Shown here: positions 39,588 to 47,887 of the stretch, piece by piece
Numbering within the stretch: position 1 is the first letter of the stretch
Layout of the letters: every line of letters begins with the position of its first letter
Assembly (NCBI GenBank): GCA_028292245.1
Contig: JAQGMS010000225.1
Location: 1-57,398 of the forward strand
Origin: Ramlibacter sp.
GTDB lineage: Bacteria > Pseudomonadota > Gammaproteobacteria > Burkholderiales > Burkholderiaceae_C
Direction of reading: 5' to 3'
Length of the DNA stretch: 57,398 bases
Program-made: the position numbers and the translations under genes
Notes under the pieces: generated by a model
Seen by the model: only the letters and a program-made list of their open reading frames with translations
Told to the model about the DNA's origin: nothing
Database searches by the model: none

Positions 39588-39688
39588 GGCTGGCTCTTCA
39601 GCGGCCCATTGCTGCATCGCCTTGGCGCGCGGCGGTGACCAAGGGTGTTTTGCCATTGAGTGATGTTTGGGCTGATGCGGTGATGATA

Positions 39689-39704
39689 TGATGCAACCGC
39701 ATCA
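39689..39704. promoter_or_regulatory. Operator-like inverted repeat of the vapBC-type locus
   Basis: TGATGC-AACC-GCATCA is a perfect inverted repeat ending 10 bases before the antitoxin ATG at 39715; another TGATGC half-site is at 39673-39678. Toxin-antitoxin complexes commonly bind such repeats to autoregulate. Confidence 0.5.
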
Positions 39705-39714
39705 AGGTCAAATC

Positions 39715-39957
39715 ATGCGCACCACCCTCGACATCGCCGACGACGTTCTGCTCGCCGCCAAGGCACACGCTGAACGCGAGCGTAAATCGGTCGGCACCGT
39801 GATATCGGAGCTGGCTCGCGAGTCGCTCCGGCGGCCCATGCCGGCAGCTTCGCGGCGGCCGGGCAAGCGCGGCGGGCGCTTCGCGGTGCTGCCGCAACGC
39901 GACGAAGTCGTCACGGTCGAGCACGTCCGCGGCCTGCAGGACACGGAAGGCGTCTGA
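39715..39957 (+). CDS. Ribbon-helix-helix antitoxin (VapB-type)
   Basis: An 80-residue protein starting MRTTLDIADDVLLAAKAHAE, the beta-strand and first helix of an RHH/AbrB-like antitoxin, then VGTVISELARESLRRP. The C-terminal half (RGGRFAVLPQRDEVVTVEHV) should wrap around the toxin. The ATG at 39715 is chosen over 39688 by homology with antitoxin starts. The toxin begins one base after its stop. It acts in the cytoplasm as inhibitor and autorepressor. Confidence 0.87.
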   Translation: MRTTLDIADDVLLAAKAHAERERKSVGTVISELARESLRRPMPAASRRPGKRGGRFAVLPQRDEVVTVEHVRGLQDTEGV

Positions 39958-39958
39958 G

Positions 39959-40405
39959 TTGGCTACTGCTGCCACTCGCGTGCTGCTGGACGTCAATGTC
40001 CTGATTGCGCTGCTCGACGACGCGCATGTTTTTTCGAAGCGCGCGAATGCGTGGATCGATGCCGCGCCGCGCCGGATAGCCACTTGCCCCATCGTCGAAA
40101 ACGGGGTCATCCGGATCATGAGCGCCCCTGCCTATTCGGCCACGCATCGCACCTCGCCCGAGCAGATTGTCGAAGGACTGAGGACGCTTGCCGAGGCGCT
40201 GGATCACGAGTTCTGGCCGGACGACGTTTCCTTGCTTGACGAATCACTCGTGGACTTCAGCCGCCTGCATGGCCATCGTCAGGTGACGGATGCTTATTTG
40301 CTTGCACTGGCGGTGCGGCACGGGGGTGCAATGGCGTCTTTTGACATGGCGCTGCCTCTGACTGTGGTGAGAGGCGCGAGCAGGAAGCATTTGCTGGCGA
40401 TGTGA
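39959..40405 (+). CDS. PIN domain toxin (VapC-type ribonuclease)
   Basis: A 148-residue PIN-domain protein. Four acidic residues of the magnesium site are visible: D11 (LLDVNVLIAL), E48 (IVENGVIRI), D112 (VTDAYLLALA) and D130 (ASFDMAL). Such toxins cleave tRNA or rRNA when freed from the antitoxin. The start is a TTG at 39959, one base after the antitoxin stop, showing coupling. Length is normal for the TA_PIN group. Confidence 0.9.
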   Translation: MATAATRVLLDVNVLIALLDDAHVFSKRANAWIDAAPRRIATCPIVENGVIRIMSAPAYSATHRTSPEQIVEGLRTLAEALDHEFWPDDVSLLDESLVDFSRLHGHRQVTDAYLLALAVRHGGAMASFDMALPLTVVRGASRKHLLAM

Positions 40406-40412
40406 GCTGGGC

Positions 40413-40605
40413 TCAGCCCAGCGCGATGCGCCGCCGCCAGGGCAGGCGCGCATCGGCTTCATAGTCCGCGACCACCCAGGTTCGGCAGCAGTGTGGTCTT
40501 GCCTGTGCGTTCGTCGCCGGCCACCACAACGAGACCCGGCGGAAGCGGCAGCAGGTCGGCGATCGAAATATACGGCGGGGGGTCCATGTGCACAGTTTCA
40601 GGCAT
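40413..40605 (-). pseudogene. Remnant of a P-loop ATPase gene with internal deletion
   Basis: From ATG 40605 the reading MPETVHMDPPPYISIADLLP then LPPGLVVVAGDERTGKTTLL contains a clear Walker A (AGDERTGKTT) but runs to a stop at 40459 after 48 residues. In another frame the following bases give DYEADARLPWRRRIALG and a stop at 40413, possibly the original C-terminus. No Walker B or signature motif remains. I read it as an ABC-type ATPase gene reduced to its two ends. Confidence 0.5.
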
Positions 40606-40649
40606 AGGTGCCGAATTTGGGCGCAGCCACAGCGACAATTCGCCAACGC

Positions 40650-41492
40650 ATGATCATCGACCTCATCGACGGCACCTACGAGCTGTTTCGGCACTTCTAC
40701 GGCCTGCGCCGCTTCACAAAAGAAGGCGAGGACCGCCCGTTCGGCGCGGTGACGGGTGTGCTGAACGGCGTGCTGGAGATGATCGAGAACAACGTGACGC
40801 ATGTCGGCGTGGCGACCGATCACGTCATCGAATCGTTTCGCAACCGTTTGTGGACCGGCTACAAGACGGGCGAGGGCATCGAGCCCGCGCTGCTTGCCCA
40901 GTTTCATCCCCTGGAAGAAAGCCTGGCCGCGATGGGTGTCGCCGTCTGGCCGATGATCGAGCTGGAGGCCGATGACGCGCTGGCCTCGGCGGCGCGGCTG
41001 GCGGACAAGGACAAGCGCGTGGAGCTGGTGCGGATCTGGACGCCCGACAAGGATCTTGCCCAGTGCGTGCGCGGCGACCGCGTGCTTCAGGTCGACAGAA
41101 GGAGCAAGAAGATCCGCGGCGCCAAGGACGTCCGGGAAAAATTCGGCGTCGAGCCGGCACTGATCCCGGACTATCTTGCGTTGGTGGGCGATGCGGCCGA
41201 TGGCTACCCCGGCATCAAGGGGATCGGGGCCGTCGGCGCGGCGCGCCTGTTGAACCAGTACGGGGCCATCGAGCGGTTTCCGGCGAATGTCCTGGGCGAT
41301 GAACTCGAAGCCGCGCTGTTGTTCAAGCGGTTGGCGACACTGCGCACCGACGCGAAGCTGTTTCGCGATGTCGACGAGTTGCGGTGGCAAGGGCCGACGA
41401 GCGCGTTCGCCGCATGGACCGAACGGATGGGAGCGCCGAAATTGCTCGCGCGCAGCCTGAAAGCGCAGGCGAAGAGACAATCAAGCCTTTAA
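40650..41492 (+). CDS. 5'-3' exonuclease (FEN/polymerase I N-terminal-like)
   Basis: A 280-residue flap-endonuclease-like protein. The start MIIDLIDGTYELFRHFYGLR provides the first Asp; YKTGEGIEP and ELEADDALASAARLA, WTPDKDLAQCV and the helix-hairpin-helix region PDYLALVGDAADGYPGIKGIGAVGAARLL follow the order of the DNA polymerase I 5' nuclease domain (given here as LALVGDAADGYPG and IKGIGAVGAARLL). It is a stand-alone form as in many proteobacteria. The ATG 40650 is preferred over 40608. It is divergent from the ATPase remnant, and a copy of its C-terminus remains at 34848-34961. Confidence 0.9.
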   Translation: MIIDLIDGTYELFRHFYGLRRFTKEGEDRPFGAVTGVLNGVLEMIENNVTHVGVATDHVIESFRNRLWTGYKTGEGIEPALLAQFHPLEESLAAMGVAVWPMIELEADDALASAARLADKDKRVELVRIWTPDKDLAQCVRGDRVLQVDRRSKKIRGAKDVREKFGVEPALIPDYLALVGDAADGYPGIKGIGAVGAARLLNQYGAIERFPANVLGDELEAALLFKRLATLRTDAKLFRDVDELRWQGPTSAFAAWTERMGAPKLLARSLKAQAKRQSSL

Positions 41493-41594
41493 GGGGGCGA
41501 GTCTCTGAGATCCGGTTTCACATCGTTCTGGGCCGAAGCGCTGGCTTTCGCCCGCCGGCCGCTGGTCCGCGAAGGAGCCCGCGACAGCCTGCCG

Positions 41595-42251
41595 ATGGCC
41601 ATCGGCATCGGCGCCTGGGGGGTCGTCGCCGGCGTCGCCATGGCCAAAAGCGAAATGGGCGTCCCGCTGGCGATCTTCATGTCCCTCGTCACCTACGCGG
41701 GCTCCGCGCAGATCGCGGCCCTGCCCCTGATCGTTGCGAATGCGCCGATCTGGGTGATCTGGGCCACCACGCTGTGCGTCTGCCTGCGATTCATGGCGTT
41801 CAGCTACCACTACCGCCCCTACTTTGCCCACCTGCCCCGGGGGCGACGCGTCGCACTGAGCTTCTTGATGGGCGACACCAACTTCGCGCTTTTTGCCCGG
41901 CGCTTTGCCAAGCCCGTGCCCGGCTTCAAATACGAAGAGTACTTTCTGGGCACTGCCGGGGTGACGTTCGTCGTGTGGCAGCTCTCGATCACCGCCGGCA
42001 TCCTGTTGGGACACGGCATACCGTCGTCCTGGGGGCTCGGCTTTGCGGGAACCATGGCGCTGCTCGCCCTGACGTGCACGTTGTTGCGCAGCCCGTCGTC
42101 CTGGGTGGCCGCCGTGATGGCGGCCTGTGCTGCTGTCGCGGCCTATGCGCTCCCGCTGAAGCTCAACGTCGTCGTGGCGATCGCAGCTGCGGTTGCCGTG
42201 GGTGTACTGAGTGACCGCGTCAGCGCCGCCCGCGCGAGGCCGATGCCGTGA
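41595..42251 (+). CDS. azlC: AzlC family branched-chain amino acid exporter subunit
   Basis: A 218-residue (from ATG) membrane protein of the AzlC/YgaZ family, which with AzlD exports branched-chain amino acids. Family motifs: MAIGIGAWGVVAGVAMAKSE, TYAGSAQIAALPLI, LRFMAFSYHYRPYF, FLMGDTNFALF. In-frame coding sequence clearly continues upstream (FWAEALAFARRPLVREGARD, as in family N-termini), but no ATG, GTG or TTG occurs between the exonuclease stop and 41595; a CTG at 41505 stands seven bases after AAGGGGG and may be the true start. The stop overlaps the AzlD start (GTGA). Confidence 0.88.
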   Translation: MAIGIGAWGVVAGVAMAKSEMGVPLAIFMSLVTYAGSAQIAALPLIVANAPIWVIWATTLCVCLRFMAFSYHYRPYFAHLPRGRRVALSFLMGDTNFALFARRFAKPVPGFKYEEYFLGTAGVTFVVWQLSITAGILLGHGIPSSWGLGFAGTMALLALTCTLLRSPSSWVAAVMAACAAVAAYALPLKLNVVVAIAAAVAVGVLSDRVSAARARPMP

Positions 42252-42577
42252 CCGGCCTGGAGATCTTCGTCACCACGCTGGGCATGGCCGCCATCATCCT
42301 GCTGTGCCGCGCGTCCTTTCTGCTGCCGGAGGAAGAGGTGCCGATGCCGCACTGGCTGCGGGAAGGGCTTCGCTATGCGCCCATCGCCGCCCTGGCCGCG
42401 GTCGTCGCGCCGGAGCTGGTGCTGACCCAGGGCCACTTGATCGACACCTGGCGCGATGCGCGCCTCTTCGGCGCCCTGGCCGGCCTGGCGTTCTACGCGT
42501 GGCGGCGCAGCCTGTTCGGCACCATCGTTTGCGGGACGGGGGTGATGCTCGCCTTCAAGTTCGGGTTGGGCTGGTAG
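42248..42577 (+). CDS. azlD: AzlD domain-containing protein
   Basis: A 109-residue small membrane protein, partner of AzlC. Four hydrophobic segments and the AzlD pattern (TLGMAAIILLCRASFLL, LREGLRYAPIAALAAVVAPE, FYAWRRSLFGTIVCGTGVML) are visible. It begins with GTG overlapping the AzlC stop, a standard coupling for this pair. Confidence 0.9.
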   Translation: MTGLEIFVTTLGMAAIILLCRASFLLPEEEVPMPHWLREGLRYAPIAALAAVVAPELVLTQGHLIDTWRDARLFGALAGLAFYAWRRSLFGTIVCGTGVMLAFKFGLGW

Positions 42578-42637
42578 CGCAGCCGCTTGGCCGACCGCCC
42601 GTTCTCTCTTACATTTGCAACTCGACCAGGAGAAGAC

Positions 42638-43972
42638 ATGGAACAGCAGGAAAAGCAGCAAATCCAGGCCGTCGTCCACAAGATGCTCGCAGCCATGGTC
42701 CAGTTGAAGGGATCGGACCTGTTCCTGACGGCCGGCTTCCCGCCCTCGATCAAGCTCAACGGGAAACTCACCAAGCTGAACGAGACTGCGTTGACGGCGG
42801 AGCAGACGGGCAAGATGGCGCGCGCGATCGCCTCCGAGAAGCAGTGGCAGAGCTACATCGATACCAAGGGCCAGAACTTCGCGATTTCGCTGGAGGGTGT
42901 CGGCCGCTTCCGGATCAATATCTTCACCCAGCAGCAGCGCACCGGGATGGTGATCCGCGTGATCACGACCGAAATCCCGGATTTCGACAAGATGAACCTG
43001 CCGCCGATCCTCAAGCAGGTCGTGCAGGAAAAGCGCGGGCTGATCCTCCTGGTGGGCGGTACGGGGTCGGGCAAGTCCACAACGCTGGCAGCGATGCTCG
43101 GGGTGCGCAACCGGGAAACGCACGGCCACATCATCACGATCGAGGACCCGGTCGAATACGTGCACCCGCACGGCAACTGCATCGTCACGCACCGCGAGGT
43201 CGGCATCGACACGGTGGGCTGGTTCGACGCGCTGAAAGACACGCTGCGCCAGGCGCCAGACGTGATCCTGATCGGCGAGATCCGCGATCACGAAACCATG
43301 GAATACGCGCTCAACTTCGCCGAGACCGGCCACCTGTGCATGGCCACGCTGCACGCGAACAGCGCCAACCAGGCCATCGACCGCATCGTCAATTTCTTCC
43401 CGATAGAAAAGCACGAGCAGGTGCGCAACGACCTCGCACTGAACATGCGCGCCATCATTTCGCAGCGGCTGGTGCGCAAGATCTCGGGCGGGCGCGCCGC
43501 CGCCATCGAGATCCTGCTTTCCACTTCGACCTCGCGCGACGCGATCTCCAAGGGAGAGGTCGGCCAGCTGAAGGAGATCATGAAGAAGTCGTACGAACTG
43601 GGCATGAAGACCTTCGACCAGTGCCTGTACGAGCTGTACGACGCGGGCGACATTTCGCTGCAGGAGGTGCAAGTCAATTCGGACGCCAAGAGCGAGCTGA
43701 TGTTGCGCCTGAAGCTGAACAGCAAACGCTTCATTCGGGAAGAATTGCCAGGCGGTGACGCCGCGACGAGCGGGCTGTCGCTGCAACCCGAGCCGGAACC
43801 CGAAGAGGTACCGACGGGTCCGCTGATCGTCCACGTCAAACCGCGGGAGCCGGCGAAGCCCCCAGCGGCGGCACCGGTGAACCCCCAAGCGGCGCCCGCG
43901 CCCGCTGCCAAGGCGCAACCGATGGAGCTGTCGCTGGAGGAACCGCCGGCACCACCGCCGCCCAAAGCCTGA
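42638..43972 (+). CDS. pilU: PilT/PilU-type pilus retraction ATPase with Pro-rich tail
   Basis: A 444-residue GspE/PilT-family ATPase. Walker A is VGGTGSGKSTT (about 139-149); IITIEDPVEYVHPH is the Asp box, DVILIGEIRDHETMEYAL Walker B, and TGHLCMATLHANSANQAIDR the His box. The N-terminal GSDLFLTAGFPP is PAS-like, as in PilU. It lacks the AIRNLIRE motif of PilT, so PilU is favoured. Residues from about 375 on form a Pro/Ala/Glu-rich tail (PEPEPEEVPTGP, PPAAAPVNPQ) not found in usual PilU of about 370-380 residues. SD AGGAGAAG precedes ATG 42638. The next gene encodes a cNMP-binding protein in the same transcript. Confidence 0.85.
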   Translation: MEQQEKQQIQAVVHKMLAAMVQLKGSDLFLTAGFPPSIKLNGKLTKLNETALTAEQTGKMARAIASEKQWQSYIDTKGQNFAISLEGVGRFRINIFTQQQRTGMVIRVITTEIPDFDKMNLPPILKQVVQEKRGLILLVGGTGSGKSTTLAAMLGVRNRETHGHIITIEDPVEYVHPHGNCIVTHREVGIDTVGWFDALKDTLRQAPDVILIGEIRDHETMEYALNFAETGHLCMATLHANSANQAIDRIVNFFPIEKHEQVRNDLALNMRAIISQRLVRKISGGRAAAIEILLSTSTSRDAISKGEVGQLKEIMKKSYELGMKTFDQCLYELYDAGDISLQEVQVNSDAKSELMLRLKLNSKRFIREELPGGDAATSGLSLQPEPEPEEVPTGPLIVHVKPREPAKPPAAAPVNPQAAPAPAAKAQPMELSLEEPPAPPPPKA

Positions 43973-43995
43973 ATGTCATCACCCGCGGAGGATGC

Positions 43996-44502
43996 ATGGA
44001 CGAGTTCGACAATATCGACGCCCACTTTGCCCGTTACGCCAGGCAGCTGACGGAAGACCCGCGAGCCCGGTTCGAGGCGTTGCGCAAGTGTTCTTTTTTC
44101 GGGCCGATGCCCGATGACTGGCTGCAGCGCATGTCGGAGATGGCGCAGATCAAGACCTTCCGCTCGGATGTCTCCGTCACGTCGCAGGACGGCGAGATGA
44201 AGGCCTTCTACGTGATTCTGTATGGCTCGGCCGAGGCGTATCGCAACGGCAAGGTGGTCGGCACCATCGAAACGGGAGACTGCTTCGGCGAAGGGATCTT
44301 CTTTGCCGACGGCACCATCACCACATCCGCGACGGTCATTGCCGACGACAAGTTCATCGCCGCCGAATTCAGCAAGGCCGTGGTCCAGGAAATGCATTCT
44401 GACGCCCACGCGATGGTCAGCATGAACAAGGCGCTGCTGCTGGCGCTGTTCAAGAAGCTCAACGCTGCCAACAAGAAGATCGAAAGGCTGATGCTGAAGT
44501 AG
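43996..44502 (+). CDS. Cyclic nucleotide-binding domain protein
   Basis: A 168-residue protein with a single cNMP-binding domain (about residues 30-140): VTSQDGEMKAFYVILYGSAE, GKVVGTIETGDCFGEGIFFA (phosphate cassette start GDCFGEG). It lacks a DNA-binding domain, so it is not a CRP-type regulator. It follows the pilU gene by 23 bases; genes of this type commonly accompany pilT/pilU in Burkholderiales and may control retraction by cyclic nucleotide. Confidence 0.85.
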   Translation: MDEFDNIDAHFARYARQLTEDPRARFEALRKCSFFGPMPDDWLQRMSEMAQIKTFRSDVSVTSQDGEMKAFYVILYGSAEAYRNGKVVGTIETGDCFGEGIFFADGTITTSATVIADDKFIAAEFSKAVVQEMHSDAHAMVSMNKALLLALFKKLNAANKKIERLMLK

Positions 44503-44606
44503 GCACGCAGACGCAAGGCATTGGCCTACAAACCAGGACCTTGGGTCGCGCTAAGTTTGTTGAGCGAGGCGCATCCGCGCCTTACTCAACAGACAGGAGA
44601 CACACC

Positions 44607-45044
44607 ATGGCCCAGGACGCGATTGCCTTGCTTGAAACAGACCATCACCGGGTAGAAGAACTCTTTCGCGAGTACAAGTCAGCAGGAGACCCCGAAGCGA
44701 AGCTGAACCTCGCGCAGGTCATCTGCATGGAGCTCACCTTGCACACCATGGTGGAGGAGGAGATCTTCTATCCTGCATTCGCGCAAGCAACGGGCGACCA
44801 GCAGATGCTCGAACACGCGCTCAAGGAGCACCAGGAAGTGAAGGACCTGATCGCCAAAGTCCCCCATTCAGAGAACATCGATGGCACGATCGAGGCGATC
44901 AAGACGCACGTGCTTCACCACGTCGAGGAAGAGCGCCGAGGCATGTTCGCCAAGGCGAGGGCTTCTGGCATGGAGCTGGCCACGCTGGCCGGACGCATGC
45001 AGACCCGGCGTGCCGAGGTCTTCGAGACGATCCAGGAAGCCTGA
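44607..45044 (+). CDS. Hemerythrin HHE domain protein
   Basis: A 145-residue cytoplasmic four-helix protein with the diiron ligands His/Glu in TDHHRVEELFREY, ELTLHTMVEEEIFYP, EHQEVKDLI and THVLHHVEEERRGMF. This is the DUF/hemerythrin-like family, implicated in oxygen, nitric oxide or iron sensing. An AGGAGA site precedes the ATG at 44607; an upstream in-frame ATG at 44541 precedes the ribosome site and is less likely. Confidence 0.92.
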   Translation: MAQDAIALLETDHHRVEELFREYKSAGDPEAKLNLAQVICMELTLHTMVEEEIFYPAFAQATGDQQMLEHALKEHQEVKDLIAKVPHSENIDGTIEAIKTHVLHHVEEERRGMFAKARASGMELATLAGRMQTRRAEVFETIQEA

Positions 45045-45143
45045 GCCCGCCAGGGTGTCGATTCTGGGGTTGCTCGTTCGTCGTACGGATTGGAGGCTTC
45101 GACGCGGAGCCTCCGTCACCTCAACGAACCAAGGGATAACCCC

Positions 45144-45554
45144 ATGACCAAGACGATCTTCATCAGCCTGCCCGTCAGCGACTTGGCGGGCTCGACCGCC
45201 TTCTACAAGGCTTTGGGTTTTGAGCGGAACGCGCAATTCAGCGACGACACTGGCGCCTGCATGGCGTGGAGCGAGGCTATCCAGGTGATGCTGATCACCC
45301 ACGCCAAGTGGCGCACGTTCACGCAGCGGCCGTTCCCTGCAGCGGGCACGGCGGGGCACATGCTCTCGCTATCCATGGACAGCCGCGAGGCCGTCGATGC
45401 CATGCAACGCGCCGCCGCGGCGCACGGCGGCCAGGCTGACGCGAACCCGGCCGAGGACTTCGGCTTCATGTATTCGCGGGACCTCGCCGACCCGGATGGC
45501 CACATGTGGGCCACGGTCTGGATGAATCCTGCGGCGGCAGGCGCGGCGACCTGA
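45144..45554 (+). CDS. VOC family (glyoxalase-like) protein
   Basis: A 136-residue glyoxalase/bleomycin-resistance fold protein: FISLPVSDLAGSTAFYKALG, FERNAQFSDDTGACMAWSEA and a C-terminal YSRDLADPDGHMWATVWMNP. The metal ligand His in DGHMW is present; typical family partners at the first position are less clear. ATG 45144 begins MTKTIF, with a weak AAGGGATAA site. It follows the hemerythrin gene, same strand. Substrate unknown. Confidence 0.88.
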   Translation: MTKTIFISLPVSDLAGSTAFYKALGFERNAQFSDDTGACMAWSEAIQVMLITHAKWRTFTQRPFPAAGTAGHMLSLSMDSREAVDAMQRAAAAHGGQADANPAEDFGFMYSRDLADPDGHMWATVWMNPAAAGAAT

Positions 45555-45635
45555 AGCACCTTGCTGAAGGCGGTGCGGCAGGCGGGAGGCCTACGCTACG
45601 ATCCAGGTTCCATCAAGAACATCAGGCGAGGGCAG

Positions 45636-47567
45636 ATGACCGGAGCATTCAGGCCATTGATTTTGGTCGCTACGTTGCTGGTAGCGAGCTGCGGGGGAGG
45701 CGACTCCCAGGACAAGCCTTCCAGTTCGGCCCCGTTGAGTGCACCCGCGCGAGCGCCATCCAACGCTGCCGCAGACAACACCGCGATCTTCGAGTGGGTC
45801 GAAACCCATTATTCGCAGTACGTCAACGGCGCGCATGTCGATGGCCTGGAGGCTGTGGCGGGCTATGGCACGTTCTCTTACCGCTTCTGGCCGGCCACGG
45901 GCAATTACGTGGGGATGCTCGATGGGCTGGTGTATGTCTACGGGCCCGTGAGCGGCTATGCGATCCAGCTTGTCGGCCTACCTCCCTTCCTCATTCAAGG
46001 CACGTCTCCTGCTGACGGCGCCGTTGGCGTCGGCCGTGCCGCAGGCTTCGCGGCTACGTTGACCGCCCCGGCATCGGCCCCGACGGTGACTTCGAGCTCC
46101 GTCACCCTGAAAGGACCGCAGGGCAACGTCATTGCAGCCAACGTCACGTCGTCCGGCGCGGGCGTGACGCTCATGCCTGCGGAGGGCGCACTGCCCGGCG
46201 ACACGACCTATACCGTCTCCTTCGCGTCGACCATCGTGGACACGACCGGTCGCACCCTGACTGGTACGCGAACAAAGACGTTCACGACGTCGCCGCAGGT
46301 TTGGGGTGCGACGGTCACCGATGTGGCCGACACGCCCGTGGGATGGGACGAGCAGCAGCCCGCGATCGCCTACGACGCCTCCGGGAACATCCTGGTCGCG
46401 TTGAACGTCCGCGGCCACCTCACAGCAGACACCTTGTACGTGAAACGATTGAATGTCGCGACCGGCACCTGGAGCGCGCCAGTGCCGCTCGAGGTGCTGG
46501 CGGATGGACAGATCTCCGGACTGAACATGTCGTGCGGCAAGTTGGGCGATTGCTACCTGACGTGGAATCGATCCGGCTTTGTCAACGGCAATTACGAAAG
46601 TACGACGCGTATTGCGCGCTTCGATGGCTCGACTTCGACGTGGGGCGCGCCCAGCACCGTGCCGTACGGTGGTTTGGCGACTCCCTACTTCGACAGCTCC
46701 GGCAACATGACGCTCCTCATCACGACGACCTCAGAGATCGTGGCGTTGCCCCTGAATGCTTCCGCAACCGCGTGGGGGTCGCCGAACAGGTTCACGTTCA
46801 CTGGGTCGCCGGTGATTCTGCCGCAGGCGGTGATGGACGCTGCGGGCAACATTGCCGTGGTCTGGGTCCACGAAGGCCTGCCGACCCGCTGGGTGTACGG
46901 AAGCCGCTACAACGCCGCCACGGGCGTCTGGTCTGCCGAGCAGCCAATCGCCGACCAACTCAATACGACCGCCAACAGCTCCCTCTGGTTGGCAGTGGAC
47001 GGCGCAGGCGCCGCGACAGTGGCCTTCGCTCGCGGTGGGTTCATTTCAGAGGTCTATGCCGCGCGGCTGCAGCCGGCAACCGGTCTCTGGGGCGCAGCCA
47101 TACGACTGGACAATGTCGACCCCAACCGGGACTCTGCGACGTACCCGAATGTCATCGCGGATGCTGCGGGGTATGCGACGGCCATCTGGACCCAATGGGG
47201 CGGGCTCTGGACGTCCAGGTACTCGCCAGGCGCAGGCACGTGGTCAGCACCCAAGGCCATGACGGCAGGGTGCAGCGGTGGCGTGGAAGGCACCCTCCTG
47301 GCCGTGGATGTCGCCGGCAACGTGACTGCGATGTGGGCGTCCGACTTTGGCGCGGAAGCCTGCCGCTGGCTGGTGAAGGATGGAGCGTGGGGGCCGGTGA
47401 CCGACATCAACGTGCCGACGGCGGGTTCGGTCATCTTCACATCCCGGACCATGCGGACGGCGACAAGCCCGACGGGCAATCTGGCGGCCACCTGGTACCA
47501 GCAAAACGGTACCGACAGCGGACCCGGCGTGCAACTGCACAAGCTCGTGCTCAACACATTGCACTGA
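45636..47567 (+). CDS. Lipoprotein with Ig-like domain and propeller-like repeats
   Basis: A 643-residue lipoprotein, lipobox VASC at residues 14-17 (LVATLLVASCGGG). Residues about 120-225 form a bacterial Ig-like domain of the SbsA type (GTSPADGAVGVG, LPGDTTYTVSFA, DTTGRTLTGT). The rest is made of five or six WD/BNR-like units with DxxGNxxxxW patterns (DASGNILVALN, DSSGNMTLLITT, DAAGNIAVVWVHEG, DGAGAATVAFARGG, DVAGNVTAMWASD). It looks like a surface-exposed recognition or adhesion protein; no enzymatic motif. ATG 45636 is set by the signal peptide. Confidence 0.75.
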   Translation: MTGAFRPLILVATLLVASCGGGDSQDKPSSSAPLSAPARAPSNAAADNTAIFEWVETHYSQYVNGAHVDGLEAVAGYGTFSYRFWPATGNYVGMLDGLVYVYGPVSGYAIQLVGLPPFLIQGTSPADGAVGVGRAAGFAATLTAPASAPTVTSSSVTLKGPQGNVIAANVTSSGAGVTLMPAEGALPGDTTYTVSFASTIVDTTGRTLTGTRTKTFTTSPQVWGATVTDVADTPVGWDEQQPAIAYDASGNILVALNVRGHLTADTLYVKRLNVATGTWSAPVPLEVLADGQISGLNMSCGKLGDCYLTWNRSGFVNGNYESTTRIARFDGSTSTWGAPSTVPYGGLATPYFDSSGNMTLLITTTSEIVALPLNASATAWGSPNRFTFTGSPVILPQAVMDAAGNIAVVWVHEGLPTRWVYGSRYNAATGVWSAEQPIADQLNTTANSSLWLAVDGAGAATVAFARGGFISEVYAARLQPATGLWGAAIRLDNVDPNRDSATYPNVIADAAGYATAIWTQWGGLWTSRYSPGAGTWSAPKAMTAGCSGGVEGTLLAVDVAGNVTAMWASDFGAEACRWLVKDGAWGPVTDINVPTAGSVIFTSRTMRTATSPTGNLAATWYQQNGTDSGPGVQLHKLVLNTLH

Positions 47568-47578
47568 GGCAAAGGTGG

Positions 47579-47887
47579 CTAGGTGCGCAGTTTGCGGCCC
47601 AGCGCCGTTTCCATCTTGTCGATCTTGCTGCGCAGGCGCGACTCAGGCCCGGCGCGATAGTCCACCTTCAGGTTCATGCCGATGCGCGCGCAGTCGCCCT
47701 GCAGCGCCTTGAAGCAGGCCGTGACCACACCCATCACGTCTTCCCATTCGCCTTCGAGGATGGTGCCCATGGGCGTGAGCTGGTAGGGCACGCCGCTCTT
47801 GTCGATGACGTCGAGGATGCGCGCGACGTGGGCGCTGAGGCTTTCACCCTGGCCGTGGGGGGCCATGGCGAATTCGAGTAGGACCAT
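47579..47887 (-). CDS. MTH1187 family thiamine-binding protein
   Basis: A 102-residue protein of the MTH1187/YkoF-like (UPF0045) family: MVLLEFAMAPHGQGESLSAH, VIDKSGVPYQLTPMGTILEG and FKALQGDCARIGMNLKVDY. Relatives bind thiamine and may serve thiamine salvage. It is convergent with the lipoprotein gene and is the last core-like gene before the lower-GC island. Confidence 0.9.
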   Translation of the reverse strand: MVLLEFAMAPHGQGESLSAHVARILDVIDKSGVPYQLTPMGTILEGEWEDVMGVVTACFKALQGDCARIGMNLKVDYRAGPESRLRSKIDKMETALGRKLRT

